A stretch of 64,000 bases of DNA from Lepeophtheirus salmonis (GCF_016086655.4 NC_052143.2:22211886-22275885); one strand, 5' to 3'; counted from the first letter of the stretch, positions 35,787-48,800 are shown. Made by a program: numbers and translations. The notes: a model not told the origin generated them from the letters alone.

Positions 35787-37013
35787 CAGGGTAGAGCAGC
35801 AAACTGATGGACTTAGAAATACATCAATAATTTTATATATTCAATAATAGGAAAAAAAATAATGTTAACAATATATGAAGACAAGCTCAATATAGCCACC
35901 TTCATTATCTATGACGGCCTTTATAGGTTGCCTGAAAGTCATTCAAGATTTGATGACAAACTCTTCCAACAAACTGTCCCATGCATTTACTATAGAGTAC
36001 TTCAATGAGTCCACATTCAGGTGTGAGGTACTATTGGTTTCACTTTTTAAATTACTCTATATGGAAAAGTCCAGAGGGTCCAAACCTGGTGAGGAAGATG
36101 GCTATATCTCTTTTGACAGGAATAGAATAACATTATCAGCACATAACTTTTGATAGTTGGCGGACGTTTAAGAGGGGGGGGCGTCCTTAATCTACACTTA
36201 GTTACCCTCCGTATAGTTGGTCTTCAGCCATGGTAAGATGGTGTACCTAAGCACCTTATGGTTATGATTTTATCCCCTGCCTTAAAAAAGAACGGAGGTA
36301 TTTTATTTTTATCAGAGGCCAAGAACCATTGTCTGAGCCGTATATTTATTGCGGTAAGCCCTGTGGACCTGTTCTTTTGTTTCTACTAGCCAGCAGTCGT
36401 TCCGGCGGGTGGTGAATAAATCAATAGTGAACATCTTCATGTCTGAGAAATTTTTCTCAATTGACCCATTTACCTTGATCCATTTGAGAATTTTCTGGTA
36501 TCGTTCGAGCCTCCTAGTTATCATGCCCTCTGTCAAAAGGTGGCATGGGGTCATTGTGAAAGAAAATAATCTGAAATTGTGCTTTATAGCCCTCCTGATA
36601 GTCCTAAGAGCCACAGAAAGGATGTTGGCGAGGCAATTCATTGACTAAGTGGGACCGTCCTGTATATTATTATCCAAACTTAACAAGAACTTCGTATCCC
36701 TCTTTAAATTATGCCCTCCACTTCCTAACATCCTGGAAAGATCTTGTCCATTTTTTTTATCTTATCCAACTTAAAAACAAGGCTACATATCCATAATCTT
36801 CATTACATCAACTCCAGCATGTAGGATATCTGAGATGCGCTGCTTTTTTGCTTGTTGCTCACTCATGATGATGAAATGACTAAATGATTAGAAAAGTTTG
36901 TTTATGTAAAAAGGACGACGGAAACAGAACATCAAAAAATAATCACTAAAAATTTTAATTGAATTGAAAAAATAAACATTAATTAATAGCCCACGTTTTG
37001 CTTCCATACCGTG
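35787..37013 (-). mobile_element. Near full-length maT-like mariner with TIRs
   Basis: The left end reads CAGGGTAGAGCAGCAAACTG and the reverse-complemented right end CACGGTATGGAAGCAAAACG. Both resemble the end of the element at 12635 (CAGGGTACGGCAGGAAAATG). At 1227 bp it has the size expected for an intact mariner. The minus-strand transposase (36866 down to 35865) spans every domain but carries stops and frameshifts. It is one of the two most complete copies in the window. Confidence 0.85.
35865..36866 (-). pseudogene. maT-like mariner transposase, all three Asp visible
   Basis: It starts MSEQQAKKQRISDILHAGVD, VMKIMDM, stop. It continues with MNCLANILSVALRTIRRAIK (second helix-turn-helix), CHLLTEGMITRRLERYQKIL, then NFSDMKMFTIDLFTTRRNDC, the first catalytic motif with Asp retained and the following Glu changed to Met. 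YTAQTMVLGL follows. Across frame changes come KVLRYTILPWLK-like and IKDAP stretches (second Asp), then PGLDPLDFSI (third Asp), TNSTSHLNVDSLKYSIVNAW and IKAVIDNEGGYIEL. The span, about 333 codons, is the normal family length. Several stops and at least three frameshifts make it non-functional. Confidence 0.85.
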
Positions 37014-37789
37014 TAATATAAGATTTTCATACTTATTTTTTTAGAGTAATTTCATTATAATTTTAATCATTACTTTAATCATCAATTTTGAAAAAGTGAT
37101 TGTATTTTATGATTATCTTAGATGAAACTTTTGCTAAATTGAATTAAATCATCATCTACGTATATCACACTTTAATGCAATTTAATCAAAATTTTGGCTC
37201 ACCTTATTAGTATGTTGTGGAATAAACACTACGAAAAACCAAGCTAGCATATGTATACCTACGATTGTTGCTATGCATTAACCTAACTCCAAATAAGATC
37301 CCATGGCATTAAAGGGGAATGTTATTTAATTCATTATTTGAGTTCTTATCTGTTATTATGATAGATGTAATAAAAATTATTTGTCAAATGATATAAGCAT
37401 GAATCTACCTATCGTGTATATTTAATATATTGATAAATTTTCCATCAGATGGGTAGTACTCCTATAAGTTAAGCCATCATGGGAGTAACATTGTTGGAAA
37501 ATTTGAGTGACTAACATCACCTCATTTTATTGGTATTTTTGAACCCTACTGGTATATATTGGCCATGTTATTATTTCTATGAAGAAATTATAAAAATTAT
37601 AAACAAATAATAATGTATAGCTACACTTTTAATAAAATGTAACTAAACACGTCTAAACTCTAATATTGTTTGAAATGGTGCACCTTTATCTTATTTGATA
37701 TATTTCGATGTGTAGCCCTTATAACTTATTGTAAACAAATTTCTAAAGAAACTGCAAACAAAAAATGATCAAGGTCAACCAAGACCAAG
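37014..37789. other. AT-rich spacer
   Basis: Nothing recognised. Confidence 0.5.
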
Positions 37790-38395
37790 ATGAGCGTCAT
37801 AATCAAAAACATGGAGCAACCCAGAGCTGCAATTCTAAATATATCTGGGTGTAGAAAATCACCATCAGAGATCTCTAAAGTGCTGGGCTTTAACTGCTCT
37901 ATTGTGTACCAAGTGACCGCGAGAGGCACAATAGAAGCTTTTTAAAGCTTCACATCAAGGCTATAGAGGCTATAAGATTTGTTTGAGGCAGTTAAAGGTA
38001 ATATTGAAGGAAAAATAGGAAAGGTGACAGTAAATAGCCTTTTCTTGGGAATTTGACTGCAGCCTGACCACCATGCACGGTTTGGTAAAGAAAGACCTAT
38101 AACTTAATGCCTACAAGAGATCTTCTTGTCAGGGAATGAGGTTTTTGGATCGAGTGAAGCATGTAACCTGGTGCAAAATCCTCCTCAACCTGTTTGAAAA
38201 TTAAGAATCTGGTATTTTTGGGCACCTCAAGGGGAAGATTTCAGGAGTTTGATACACAACAAAGGCCAACTGAAGGCCAACATCGGCAATACTTGAGCCA
38301 ACCTAGAGCCAAGCTTTGCAAAAATTTACTGAACAAAGTTATGCACCAGGCTTGAACTGGTCTTTAAGGCAAAATACGACAATATTGATTGAGAA
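37790..38395 (+). pseudogene. maT-like mariner transposase, core deleted
   Basis: From the ATG at 37790, or the internal one at 37811, the frame is MEQPRAAILNISGCRKSPSE, ISKVLGFNCSIVYQVTARGT, IEAF, a well-preserved first helix-turn-helix. It continues with DLFEAVKGNIEG (spacer helix), LTTMHGLVKKDL-like and AYKRSSCQ-like blocks, and FLDRVKHVTWCKILLNLFE. After that the first and second Asp motifs are gone. The tail resumes as LKANIGNT, ANLEPSFAKIY and TRLELVFKAKYDNID, equivalent to the LKA.I...WA.(M)......(F)R.RLE.V(V)...G.YI end. The third-Asp motif itself is missing. No TIRs were found. Confidence 0.75.
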
Positions 38396-39432
38396 TGTAA
38401 TTTTAGACGGAGAAGCTTGTACTATAATACAGTATCGACTAAAATACTATGTAGAATTTTGATATTATGAAATAAATTCATATAATTCATTTTAAAAATT
38501 GCAGAGAAATAATTTGACAGCGATACTCTGGGAGTACTTAAGAGGTTATAAGAAATTGGTATGATTGACTTATTTAAGTAACTACCAATTGATTTTGGGC
38601 CTTTTTTTTTTTTGTTTATTTTATCATTGGAAAGGTATTGTAATACAATAAAGATAAAGACATGTACAATGTACATACATAAAGTATAATAATTAAAAAT
38701 CTAAATGTATCCAAACGTCCTAATTCGACAATGATTTGATGTATTTCGACTATCTATCAAGAAAATCTATTCACGATAAACTTAAACACATGAACGAAAC
38801 GTCAAAAGACTGGAATCTACAACCATTTTGATTCATCCTGTCAATAAGAATATATATGTATGGCTTATTATTAATTTTGTTGTTGATTAATATTGAATGT
38901 TCCAGGGAATGATTCATTAATATCTAACTGTTCATACTTTGCAAACAGATATAGAGCAAATGCTAAAAATATTATGGATCTACATAATACATGTGTGCAT
39001 TTTGGTGTGAGTTACTAAGAGGAAAACCCCAATGTAGTTTCTTAAAATGAAGGAAGTCCAACTCAAATTGTTATTTCTTTCTTTTCTCTTGTTTCTATGA
39101 AAGTTTTTGTATATTTACACAAGGCATTGATCCTCTGTTCCTCCTCTTCATAATATTATTATTTCAAAGATTTTTTGCAATAGAACAGTCTTAATTCACA
39201 TTTATTTATGCATATACATATATTTCACCTATATTTTCTTAATGGCTTATATTTTAATGAATTTGCAAATCATTTATGTTTCTAACACAAATCCATTTTA
39301 AGAAAATATTTGTTTATTTGTAAAACTTATTTATATTATGAAGTCTTCAAACAGCTATGTTTATTTCAATATAACTGACCTATGCCAGTGTTGTGGAATA
39401 GACAAACTACATCAATACATATTAGTTTTCTA
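38396..39432. other. AT-rich spacer
   Basis: Nothing recognised. Confidence 0.5.
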
Positions 39433-40115
39433 CAGGGTAGTTGAGGTAAATCCGGACCATCTTTAACTATATGCTGAACAATAAGGAAATCATTTAACTT
39501 CATTTCAATATTTAAGAGAGGAGTTGAGCCTTAGCTTTAAGTTAGTTGCACAACTTTTAGTGCAATGAAAGTATCTATACAAGCATCGAATTGGCGACAA
39601 CAAGGAGATGCTCGTGTATCCAAAGAGTTAATACTATAAAAAAAATTAAAAATTAAAAAAATTGTAGAATAAAGGTTAGGTCTTCATTTTCATTAAAATT
39701 GATACTATTCCTTCCAAGTTATCCTCTTTTGCAGTATGCAGTTTTTATAGACGTCGTAGACCACAGTCTACGACGTCTATAAAAACTGCATACTGCCGCT
39801 AACATTAGGAAGAGCCCATAAGAAAAAATCCCACAAGTCCCGAGGTGATAAAAAACGCACTCCCAGATTCCTTGTAGGACTGAAACGGTTCTTGAAGGCA
39901 TCTTCTCGGACACCGATTAACGTCCTTGCCAAAAATTGTCAAGTAAGCCGTGCAACAGTCTCCAGGCTCATAAACACTGACCTGAGGATGAAATTATGCC
40001 CCTTCTACAAAAGAAAAACTGAAGGCCACCATGGTACATGTTGAGGGGAAGTCTTTCTGTGTCAATCATCCAAATACTGAGGTCCTCAAAGTGACTGTCA
40101 GTCAGCACATATCAT
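39433..40115 (+). mobile_element. maT-like mariner derivative carrying a snapback hairpin
   Basis: A mariner-style left end, CAGGGTAGTTGAGGTAAAT, follows TA at 39431. The plus-strand relic has a hairpin (39731-39796). After it come TPRFLVGLKRFLKASSRTPI, NVLAKNCQVSRATVSRLINT, DLRMK (second helix-turn-helix with VSRATVSR). Then it jumps to TMVHVEGKSFCVNHPNTEVL and KVTVSQH, the block just after the third Asp motif. The region with all catalytic Asp is missing. The right terminus was not found, so the end given is the last coding similarity. Confidence 0.7.
39731..39796. repeat. Perfect 31-bp inverted repeat with 4-base loop
   Basis: The left arm (39731-39761, starting GCAGTATGCAGTTTTTATAG) is exactly complementary to the right arm (39766-39796), with loop CACA. 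It sits inside a mariner relic at the start of the surviving coding similarity. Arms this long with a tiny loop usually arise from template switching during replication or repair. Transcribed, it would form a 31-bp RNA hairpin. Confidence 0.95.
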
Positions 40116-42134
40116 TTTCATATTTTTCTACATATCTAAATGTAGAAAGTTTAAGATTTCTTTAGAAAAGTACAAACTTAATAATAATCTAGTTCCTTAA
40201 GTCAGTAATGCCTTTGCTTTTACATTGTAATACCTTATTCATATTGCTCAAATTACCTAAAATATCAACTAAAGATGACAACGCCTCCATTTCTGTTTGA
40301 TTGACGAAAAAAAATACAAGGTTTGGTCTCTTGGCAAAATTTATAAATAAATACAGTATTTTATAGTATTCTACTGCTTAAGACACCATTATGGATGAAA
40401 CAGTGATCTGAGAGTAAGTCAGAGTAAACAGTAGTCATTCTTGTGGCAACACCTCATTCCTTGCCTATTGTTGCGCCATTGTAACTAATGAAGTATTTTC
40501 GTCAGGAATTAAATTTTTCCCTACGAAAGTTTTTATTGTTCAAAAAATAACCTCAAAGGTTGTATTTCCTTGTATTGGAAACATGGAGGGAAGTTTCTCT
40601 CGTATGGATGAACTATCGACGTCTAAGAATCGAACTAGTCGATATCTCATAGTGTAACAGCAACGATTATTATCGAGAATAATAAAAAGGCAATAGCAGT
40701 GTTGATCGATATCATAGAAAAATAAAATTTAAACAAAATATTTACAATTTGATTCATTGTTTTTTAATAATAATGACCATTTAAGGCTCAGGTGCTGTTC
40801 TCTAAACACGATAAATTAAGAAAAAAAAGGTTTTCTTTTTAATTTTTTATGTGTCACAAGTTACCCCAAATTATGTAGTGTGTGTTACTTTCTCCTAAGT
40901 TACTCTTTGACTGAAAAAATTAATACTTTAGTCATTATTTAACCGATTAACAACGGTTAACTGTCCAAATAGCCATAAATACTTATATTTTCCCATAATA
41001 AAAAGGATTTAATTATGTCTAGAAGAAGATAAGTTAATTAACATACTCAGAGGTTAACAATTCAGAAAATGGATAACGTGTGTTTATAACCCTCGAAGAG
41101 CTGTAGATAGTGTAGCACTAACAAGTAGTTTTTCCACAAAAATGAGGAAACACAACTCAGAGAAACTTGCTAGAAAATTTAATTGTGTTAACTTTTGCTC
41201 ACTTGTTATCTATATTCTATCTTCCCTCATACATTGTTGTTTCACAAATTCACAAAAGTTCAGCTTATTTTTTTAAAATGATCATTCAAGTTGTCCCAAA
41301 ATCATAAAAAGACTATATTTTATCATTCGGTAGTTTTTTTTATAAGACTAATGACTATGATATTGTCAATACATTCGCAAATACTTAATAATTCAGCAAA
41401 TTAAGATCCAATAAAATCCATAGAGTGATAAAAATTGATATAATATCAATTTAACAAATATTCAATTTTATTATTTCCCCCCCATATTTGATTTAAAAAA
41501 AAAATTATATCTCTTCCACGAAACGAGACTCTCTGATCACAACAACATATACATATAGACATTTTCAAGCATAGTTTATATAGGTTTTATAGGTTGGCTT
41601 GTCTTTGGAATTATATAGCAGTTTGCTTTCGTCAGGGAAGTGAGACTTACCTCAAGCAAATTCTAGTTAATCTTTTTTGGTGTGATATACTTATATTTGT
41701 TTATATTTTTTTACGTTTTAGGACTATTTCATTTTGTTGATTTTTTTTTTTTTTTTTTGAACGATTACTTTATAAAATTTTAATATTGTTATCTTAAATG
41801 TATTACCTTTAATATCAATAGCAATATTTATATTTTATAAATCAACCCCTTTGAATATTTCCACGTGTAAAAAATAAACTGTATGGGGTTTTTATATACA
41901 TATAGTGCCCGCTGGATCAATTCAAGTCAAATCCACAAATATTTAAAGCAAAATACCACCAAAAAATAATAGATTGACATGTTTTTTAATACAGCCGTTC
42001 CAAATCCCTTCATAATTTCCAAATCATTTTGCGTAACTTTTCGAAATTTTTTAATCAACTATTTCAAAAGGTAATAGATACAAAAATCTAGTAAAAAACA
42101 AAATATTGTTGTTTTTTTATAAAGAGTGCAACAC
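40116..42134. other. AT-rich spacer
   Basis: No gene is recognised. A short frame at 40583-40657 (MEGSFSRMDELSTSKNRTSR, YLIV) has no clear splice context. A T18 tract lies at 41741-41758. Confidence 0.5.
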
Positions 42135-42670
42135 CATAAAATCATTTTTCCAAAAGGAAATAAAACAAGTTTTATAAATTTAAAAAATAATCAATTTTGT
42201 TTAATAATGAAAGTATACATTTAAAGTTTTGTTTCATATAGTTTTAAAAATCATATCCGGTAAATTATTGTCCATACACTGAATAAACTGAACATTGGTA
42301 TTTTCAACCTCGGTGATCTTTTTCATTTGTTTTTTTGTTTCTCTCGAAAAACATTTTCATTGAGAGATTTTATATCCCTAATTTTTTTACCAAAAAGACT
42401 GCACACTCAAATCATTAAAAGTAGATTAAATATTAAATAATTGAAAGCTCTGTAAAAGTCTTCAAAATGATGGTTGGTCCAGAATGAATTTAGTTTTGAT
42501 TGCTTGATTAGAACAAAGTGTACTAATTTAGAATGCTAGCATGACTTTAAAGCTGATGACACTAATTAAAGCTTTCTTTTATAATTATCTCTGGAGTTTT
42601 GGCGTAGAAAGAGTTTTCCAAATTTCAAATTATGGAAATGAATTAAAAAGATCGATTTTTGTATATTATA
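42135..42670. repeat. Dispersed repeat R3 (copy 2), uninterrupted
   Basis: Collinear with 13800-13984 plus 14841-15110. The anchor TTTAAAGTTTTGTTT begins at 42230, TGTCCATACACTGAATAAA ends at about 42288, and TTTTCATTGAGAGATTTT lies at 42354-42371. It contains about 100 extra bases near 42500-42590 relative to copy 1. This copy represents the state before the mariner insertion. Confidence 0.65.
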
Positions 42671-42955
42671 AATTGAAGCAATAAGCTGATTTTTTTTTTT
42701 TAACTGGGCTTTCATTAAAATTTTATATAACAATATAAATAATAAAATACTTCAAGAATGATTGTGATAAAATTCATAATAAATAAGCGTTATAGCTTAA
42801 AATTAACTGTAGATCAAAGCCCGATCCGTCAATATTAACAAATTATGTTTTCTACAGACTATATAAAAATAAATATATACCACTACAAAAAATAAATTAA
42901 AACAGACAAAGAAACTATGTCTTCGTTATCCTTATCACCAAGTATCTTTTTATTA

Positions 42956-43005
42956 GACATTAAGAAGTTGAGTAGAATTTACATGACCATCCTTGCGCAG
43001 GGGCC

Positions 43006-43045
<40 letters not shown>

Positions 43046-43062
43046 ACTGCCGAAGCAAGTAC
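42956..43062 (-). ncRNA. U6: U6 snRNA copy, 3' half decayed
   Basis: On the minus strand the sequence starts GTACTTGCTTCGGCAGTACA and proceeds through TACTAAAATTGGAACGATAC, AGAGAAGATTAGCATGGCCC and CTGCGCAAGGATG. That is nearly identical to metazoan U6 over its first 66 or so nucleotides, including the ACAGAGA and AGC regions that pair with the 5' splice site and U2/U4. Beyond that the canonical ACACGCAAATTCGTGAAGCG is replaced by a weakly similar GTCATGTAAATTCTACTCAA. There is no terminal T run. A TATA-like stretch lies upstream. I call it a probable pseudogene, with a diverged gene as an alternative. Confidence 0.8.
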
Positions 43063-43080
43063 AAGGAGTTTCAAAAAAAT

Positions 43081-43090
43081 TATCTATAAA
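43081..43090 (-). promoter_or_regulatory. TATA-like box upstream of the U6 copy
   Basis: On the minus strand TTTATAGATA lies about 19-28 bases before the U6 start, where RNA polymerase III type 3 promoters have their TATA box. No proximal sequence element was identified. In DNA this AT-rich, the match could be chance. Confidence 0.3.
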
Positions 43091-45575
43091 AAAGAAAAAA
43101 TTTTGCTACATTTTTCTTATTCTCTTTAATCTATATATATTTTTTTCCCAAGTGCCACGTCCTACTTTTTAATAGTTTACGAAATTTAAGTTAACCCTTC
43201 AAGAACTAAGTTATTATATGGAAACATTTACCTTATTAAGTATTTAATAAAAGTATTACAATAATTTGATCAGTTTACATTATTATAACTATGTATATAA
43301 CTAAAGAGGGGTGGAATAAATAAAAACCTGTAATTTTTTGAATTTAATATTCTTGAATATACATTTAAAAATTTATTAGGTTATTTTTAAATATTATTTT
43401 GTAAGTTTCACTAAAAATCTTATAAACATATTTAAATTTCTTTAAAAACTAGTTTCAACAGAATAAGTGAAGACATTGAATTCATTATTAAGTAAATTTT
43501 CATTATTAATATGAATAAAATACATAAAAATGATAAGTTGTTCTTCTTTCATTTTTTTAAAAGAAACAATATATCTATTTATAACTACATCATTTCAAAA
43601 ATTTGATTTAGTCGAAGCAATAATTTTTATTAATTTGTAAAAAAATGGAATTAATGAGTAGATGTTAAGCTACTAAATACCAATTGGGAAGATAATCTAT
43701 TTCTTATTTAAAACAAAATATGATAATAAAAAATAAATTGGTAAACTTACTTTGAAGTTTAAGTAATTTGATACGCAATACGTCAATAAATTACGACCAT
43801 CTAGTGAGAGTAATATGAATTACAATTATACAACGTGATCTCAAATGGAAAATTACTAACCTAACTGAAGTTATGAGATTAGTCATCTTCAATTAGAGAT
43901 AATATAAAGAACATCATATTGACATTTTTATACTTTAGTTTGGAAGGTTTTCCAAGATACCCACAAAAGCTAATAAATTAACACCGATTTAAATCTACGT
44001 TACTTCCTTGAAATTCGTATAAAGTTATGTACACTTTACAAAAACCTTCAAATATCTCTATTTTTATATTATTAGATTTCCTGGAAAGTTTGTTTGTGTG
44101 TTAATTAGTCATAGGATCATGAACAATTGATTATTCTCGATGATTACAATTTAAGGAAGTACATCCAGATCAAGATATCATTGACTTAAAGAAATCAAGG
44201 CTTTTTATCGTAAGTAATCAAACATGATTTAATTATTCAGGAATGACTTGTAATAAAACTTTAATTATATTTCTAACATATGTAGAAAATTTTAATTCAA
44301 AGAATTATAATATATTAGAAATTTAAGTGTTCTGAAAGAGAAAATGAGGAGTGCCTTTATGATATCTAACCAGAACACAAAGTTATTTACTCCTTAAGAG
44401 TGAAATTTTATTGTATTCATTTGAAAACCCAAGGCAGGGTATTAAGTATTTTTTGTATATAAATAGGTACATCCATCTAAAAATAAGCTCCTCCTAATAA
44501 TAAAATAGATACCAACTGAAATAGCTGAATGGTTATTTAGTGGGATTTTTAATTTCAATCATCGACTGTCTTAGTCAACTAATAAAAAATGCACATGCTA
44601 TAATTTGAAAGACACAATATATTCAATAAAAGACAAAAGATAAATTGTTTTATATTTTTACCTCACGCATCAATCCAAGTTGTTTTTTTCCAAAATGATT
44701 ATACATGTAGTTTTTTAATGCCATTCAAACAGTCAATTATAAATGGTAACACGAATCAAGCTAAAAACGTCTCTATTTTGGTTAATCACGAATACATAAT
44801 TATTCATGATATTGTTTAATGTATGGGGAAAAAATACAAATGTATTATAATTTTATTCAAAATGTACTTTTTTGAAAAGTGCATTTGGAAAAAAAAACGT
44901 TTTATGCTGTCTAATGGGTGAGTTTAAAGAGTATTTAGTGTATATTAAAAGTAATGGAGGATGCATTTTGAAAAATAGAGCTGGGACCTATGTGAAAGGT
45001 TGCGTGATATGCATCAGAAAAGGTCCGTTCCTTTTTATTAAGGGATAAAAACATTTGGTAAAAACAAAAAATTATGCCGTCTTCCTCTTTATTATATATT
45101 TTTCCCTTCTTAGTTTTTTTTTCTCTCTCTCTCTTTTCGTTTTCTTTGACATTTCTTAAATTTTATTTACTCTTTGGATCTACGTGACTTGATTCCTTAT
45201 ATATGTATGTAAGTAAGTGAATTAAATATTTATTTAACATAAGGAAGGAAGAAGAGTGGGATAAAACGTCATTACTTCTCTTTAGATTTAGAAGGTATCT
45301 ATAATAATAAATGAAGATATTGTACATGTAGTCATACATAGATTACAAAATTTTGAATACATTTAATGAAATGAGTCCTTCTTTTCTATATGCATCACAT
45401 ATGTCAAATTTGAAATTATACACAAATATAAGTCTAAAATAAAAATATTTTGCTATATATATGTAAAAATACACATCTTTTAAAACTAAACGATCATTTA
45501 AACTATTTTGAATAGCTATGAAGGGCTTAAAATAATTTCGAAGATTCTTTTGAGGCAATTATTTGTCATGTGTAG

Positions 45576-45608
<33 letters not shown>

Positions 45609-48369
45609 TAGTTGTAACTTGATGTTTATAAATTGCTCCATTTTTTAAACCCGTCGAGTGAAATCCATATTGAAATAATAAGTTTTGACCAATTAGAAAT
45701 TACATTTATACTTGTACTAAAGGTGTTGTACCTTTAACATTCTTAATAAATGTTATATATACATCACTTATAGTACTTGTTATATAACTCCACCTTTCCT
45801 CAAAAATGACTATGGATGGATTTAGGTAATACCTATGGACTCGTATACAGAACTACAATAAATAAAAAATACCCGTGTTGTACATGGAGGAAGCAATTTT
45901 ATAAAATGATGTAATATTATTGATGGCAAGATTATGGGAGTTCTCATTATGCGGAAGAAGTTGTGATTTTGTCTCTTATGAAGTTAGGGAGAGACTCGGA
46001 ATCGATCGGTGAACTGAGGAATGAGCCACAGGAGATCATATCTAATTAAGTAAAGTATTACAACGCATCTGTCATCTACCATGAACCATTACACTAAAAT
46101 AGCAGGATCAACGTAATAGGTATCTTGGAGAATAACTTATATGTCATCAAATCCATTAACTACTCAAACATAAAATTACTAGAAATATACATAAATATAA
46201 ATATCCAGTCGTGACTTGAATGATAGCTTAATCATATGCAGGATACTTATTCGAGCAATTGTGATGATTGAGTTGAGATCATCTTCTCCTACTCCGATAA
46301 TATATTCTTCGTTTTGGAAAGCGTCGTTTCGTTACACTTAGCGAAGTTATTTCCATATTATTAAAAGGTTGCAATAATTGAATTTCAAATATCTACTGTC
46401 GCTATCTCAAATTTTAAGATTACTAACGAAAGTATGACGTGTGGGCAAACTTATATAATGTGACCGTCTATGTAATGTATATTACCCGTGTCCACACCAG
46501 ATGAAATATCCGAACCCCGAACCTATCTTATATTAGCAGGATTCGAGATTGAAGAAAAGGAGTAAAGTTCACGCTTTCCGTTCCTTTTTGAGTGCTTGAA
46601 CAGTCTTTATAATCTTGTTTTAAAATTACTTTAGGGGACTATAAAGAAACGATCAAATTGTTTTGTATTTCTCTCATACCATGAACTGTAGAGTATAAGA
46701 GGTGTTCTGCGTTTTGAAATTCAATATAATTTTTGTTGCAAAGAAAGTTAGAATAAGATTGATATTCTTTTACAGAGGCTACAATAAAAACTATATCTTT
46801 ATAGCTTTTGTAGCACACAATTATTTGTAGTGCATTTAATAAAGTTTCTATACATCATTTTACAAAAATCCTTAAAAATGTTCACCTAATTGCAGCCTTA
46901 GCATAATTCCAAAAATATATTTTAATAAACAAAAACAAGCTACTAAATTCAATATTATATTCTCCAAGAAGAGTGGATGACAATTGATAGAAGAAATTTT
47001 TAAACAAGTATCACCATCCTTTATTTCTTTAAAATTTAAAGAAAATGAAAATTTGGCCCTTATCTATTTTTGAAGAAAATGTTATAAAAAATAAAACTCA
47101 TAAGAGGAAAGAATTGAATATCTTGAAGATATGTTGTTCTTTCGGTATTTGTATTCAAAACAATAATTTTTCATAAAATTTATAAAACAACTAACCGAAC
47201 TTCTACAACACAGAAGTAATAAATATTCGTTTTCCTCAACATACAGATTTCGTGACTGCGATCACTTCTTCTCTTACAATGTATGTCCGTTATTCAAAAA
47301 TAGTCCATCAATTGTTTTAGCATAAGAGACTCAAATAACTTCTACATTATTTGATTGAAACCAGAGTTGGGCACTCTGCAATCAATCCTTGAATTAGTAG
47401 ATTATAAAAAAAGTAGATTAGCAAATTAGAGATTGACAAAATTAATGCTAATTCCTAAATTTCATTTTTTCTCATTTCAAGGCTTTGAGTTAGTAATGTC
47501 ATATTGAAAAGTTTAGTTTATATTATACATAATTTTTTCCCTGCTCGTCTTGAACAATTTTAGCTTAAGTTAACACAAAAGAATAAGTAAATAATTATTG
47601 TAACATTTTCATTTGGCCGTGAATACTTTACATAGATATGTGATTTATATTTAATTTTTTATACGTAAATAATACGTAATGCTTATTGAATATTTAATCT
47701 CGATCGATATATTTTCATACATAAAGATGGGTAACCTTCAATTATATTATCACAGGACCATCTTGTTCTATATGTGTTGAAGTAGTAAAAAATTCACTTA
47801 ACTTAAAATCATCACGTTATAGTTCACAAGATATAATTTTGTAAGTATAAGCCTATTATGCAATTTTACAATTAATTACTCATTTTAAAGTTAAAGTTAT
47901 GTCTAATTTTTCAAATGGTTCATTATAATTAATAAATATTATATTTTCAAGTAAACATCAAGATTTTTTTAAAACTAAATTACAGTATAGTCTTTAAAAA
48001 GAAACATAACATTCTCTAAACTAAATGGAGAACTGCCTAATTCATGTTTTAGTGTTATTTATTCTTTAGGAAGCAGAATATTTATTATTCTAAATCATAA
48101 GATAATATAACATATATAATAAACTACTAAGCTGTAAGATATAGGAAGGGAGGGGGGGGACATTTTGGACCTTCTAATGATCTCTTAGGAAGAATTTATA
48201 CCTGGCTGGTAACTCTATCACATAGTTTAAATAGTCAATGAAAATATAACACAATATTATATTTCATTGCTTATATAGTTCAGGATTAATAAATGTACAA
48301 TGATTAAAATAATTTGAAATATCAAAGGAGTTGTATTAATAAATACAGCTGATCTGTGCATGTAGGATC
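43091..48369. other. Long AT-rich stretch, no gene recognised
   Basis: I see no supported gene. A T30 tract lies at 45578-45607. A stop-to-stop plus frame at 45924-46046 has a more protein-like composition than its surroundings (YGSSHYAEEVVILSLMKLGR, then DSESIGELRNEPQEIISN) but no recognised family or splice sites. At 47376 a sequence starting CAGAGTTGGGCACTCTGCAA resembles a hAT-type terminus; no right end was found. Confidence 0.4.
45578..45607 (+). repeat. T30 homopolymer
   Basis: Thirty consecutive T; no feature adjoins it. Confidence 0.95.
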
Positions 48370-48800
48370 TAGTGTGTATATACAGAATGCATTGTATATA
48401 CCCTGATGTATATATCATATACATTTTTTGATCTAATAAATAAAAATGTAGTCGTATTAATGACATATTGCAGGCGTGTGCATCTAGCATTGAGTATATA
48501 TACAGTGAGAACTGTTTTAGTTGTTTTTTATGTGTAACATTAAAAATACTGAAGGTAAAATGTAATAAGATTTACCAACGAGCTAAAGCACGGTCAGTGA
48601 GCGTTCTAGAGACTAAATATCAGTAATCAATTCATATTAAAAAAATTGTCAAACTTTAATTATTATTCTTTTATTCTTGACCAGAGAACATATATGATTT
48701 GATATAAGTATTGAGTAGCTACGTTTGAGTTTGTTCATAAAAAAAGGACAGTAACACTTAAGATTTCTTGGCGAATTATCTTTTATATTATCAAAGCAAA
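48370..48800 (+). repeat. Palindrome-headed repeat R1, copy C
   Basis: It begins CAGAATGCATTGTATATACC, CTGATGTATATATCATATA and contains GCGTTCTAGAGACTAAATAT, also found in copy A as CACTCTAGAGACTAAAATAC. It ends with ATTGAGTAGCTACGTTTGAG and TAAGATTTCTTGGCG. The head palindrome is degraded here. Confidence 0.6.
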
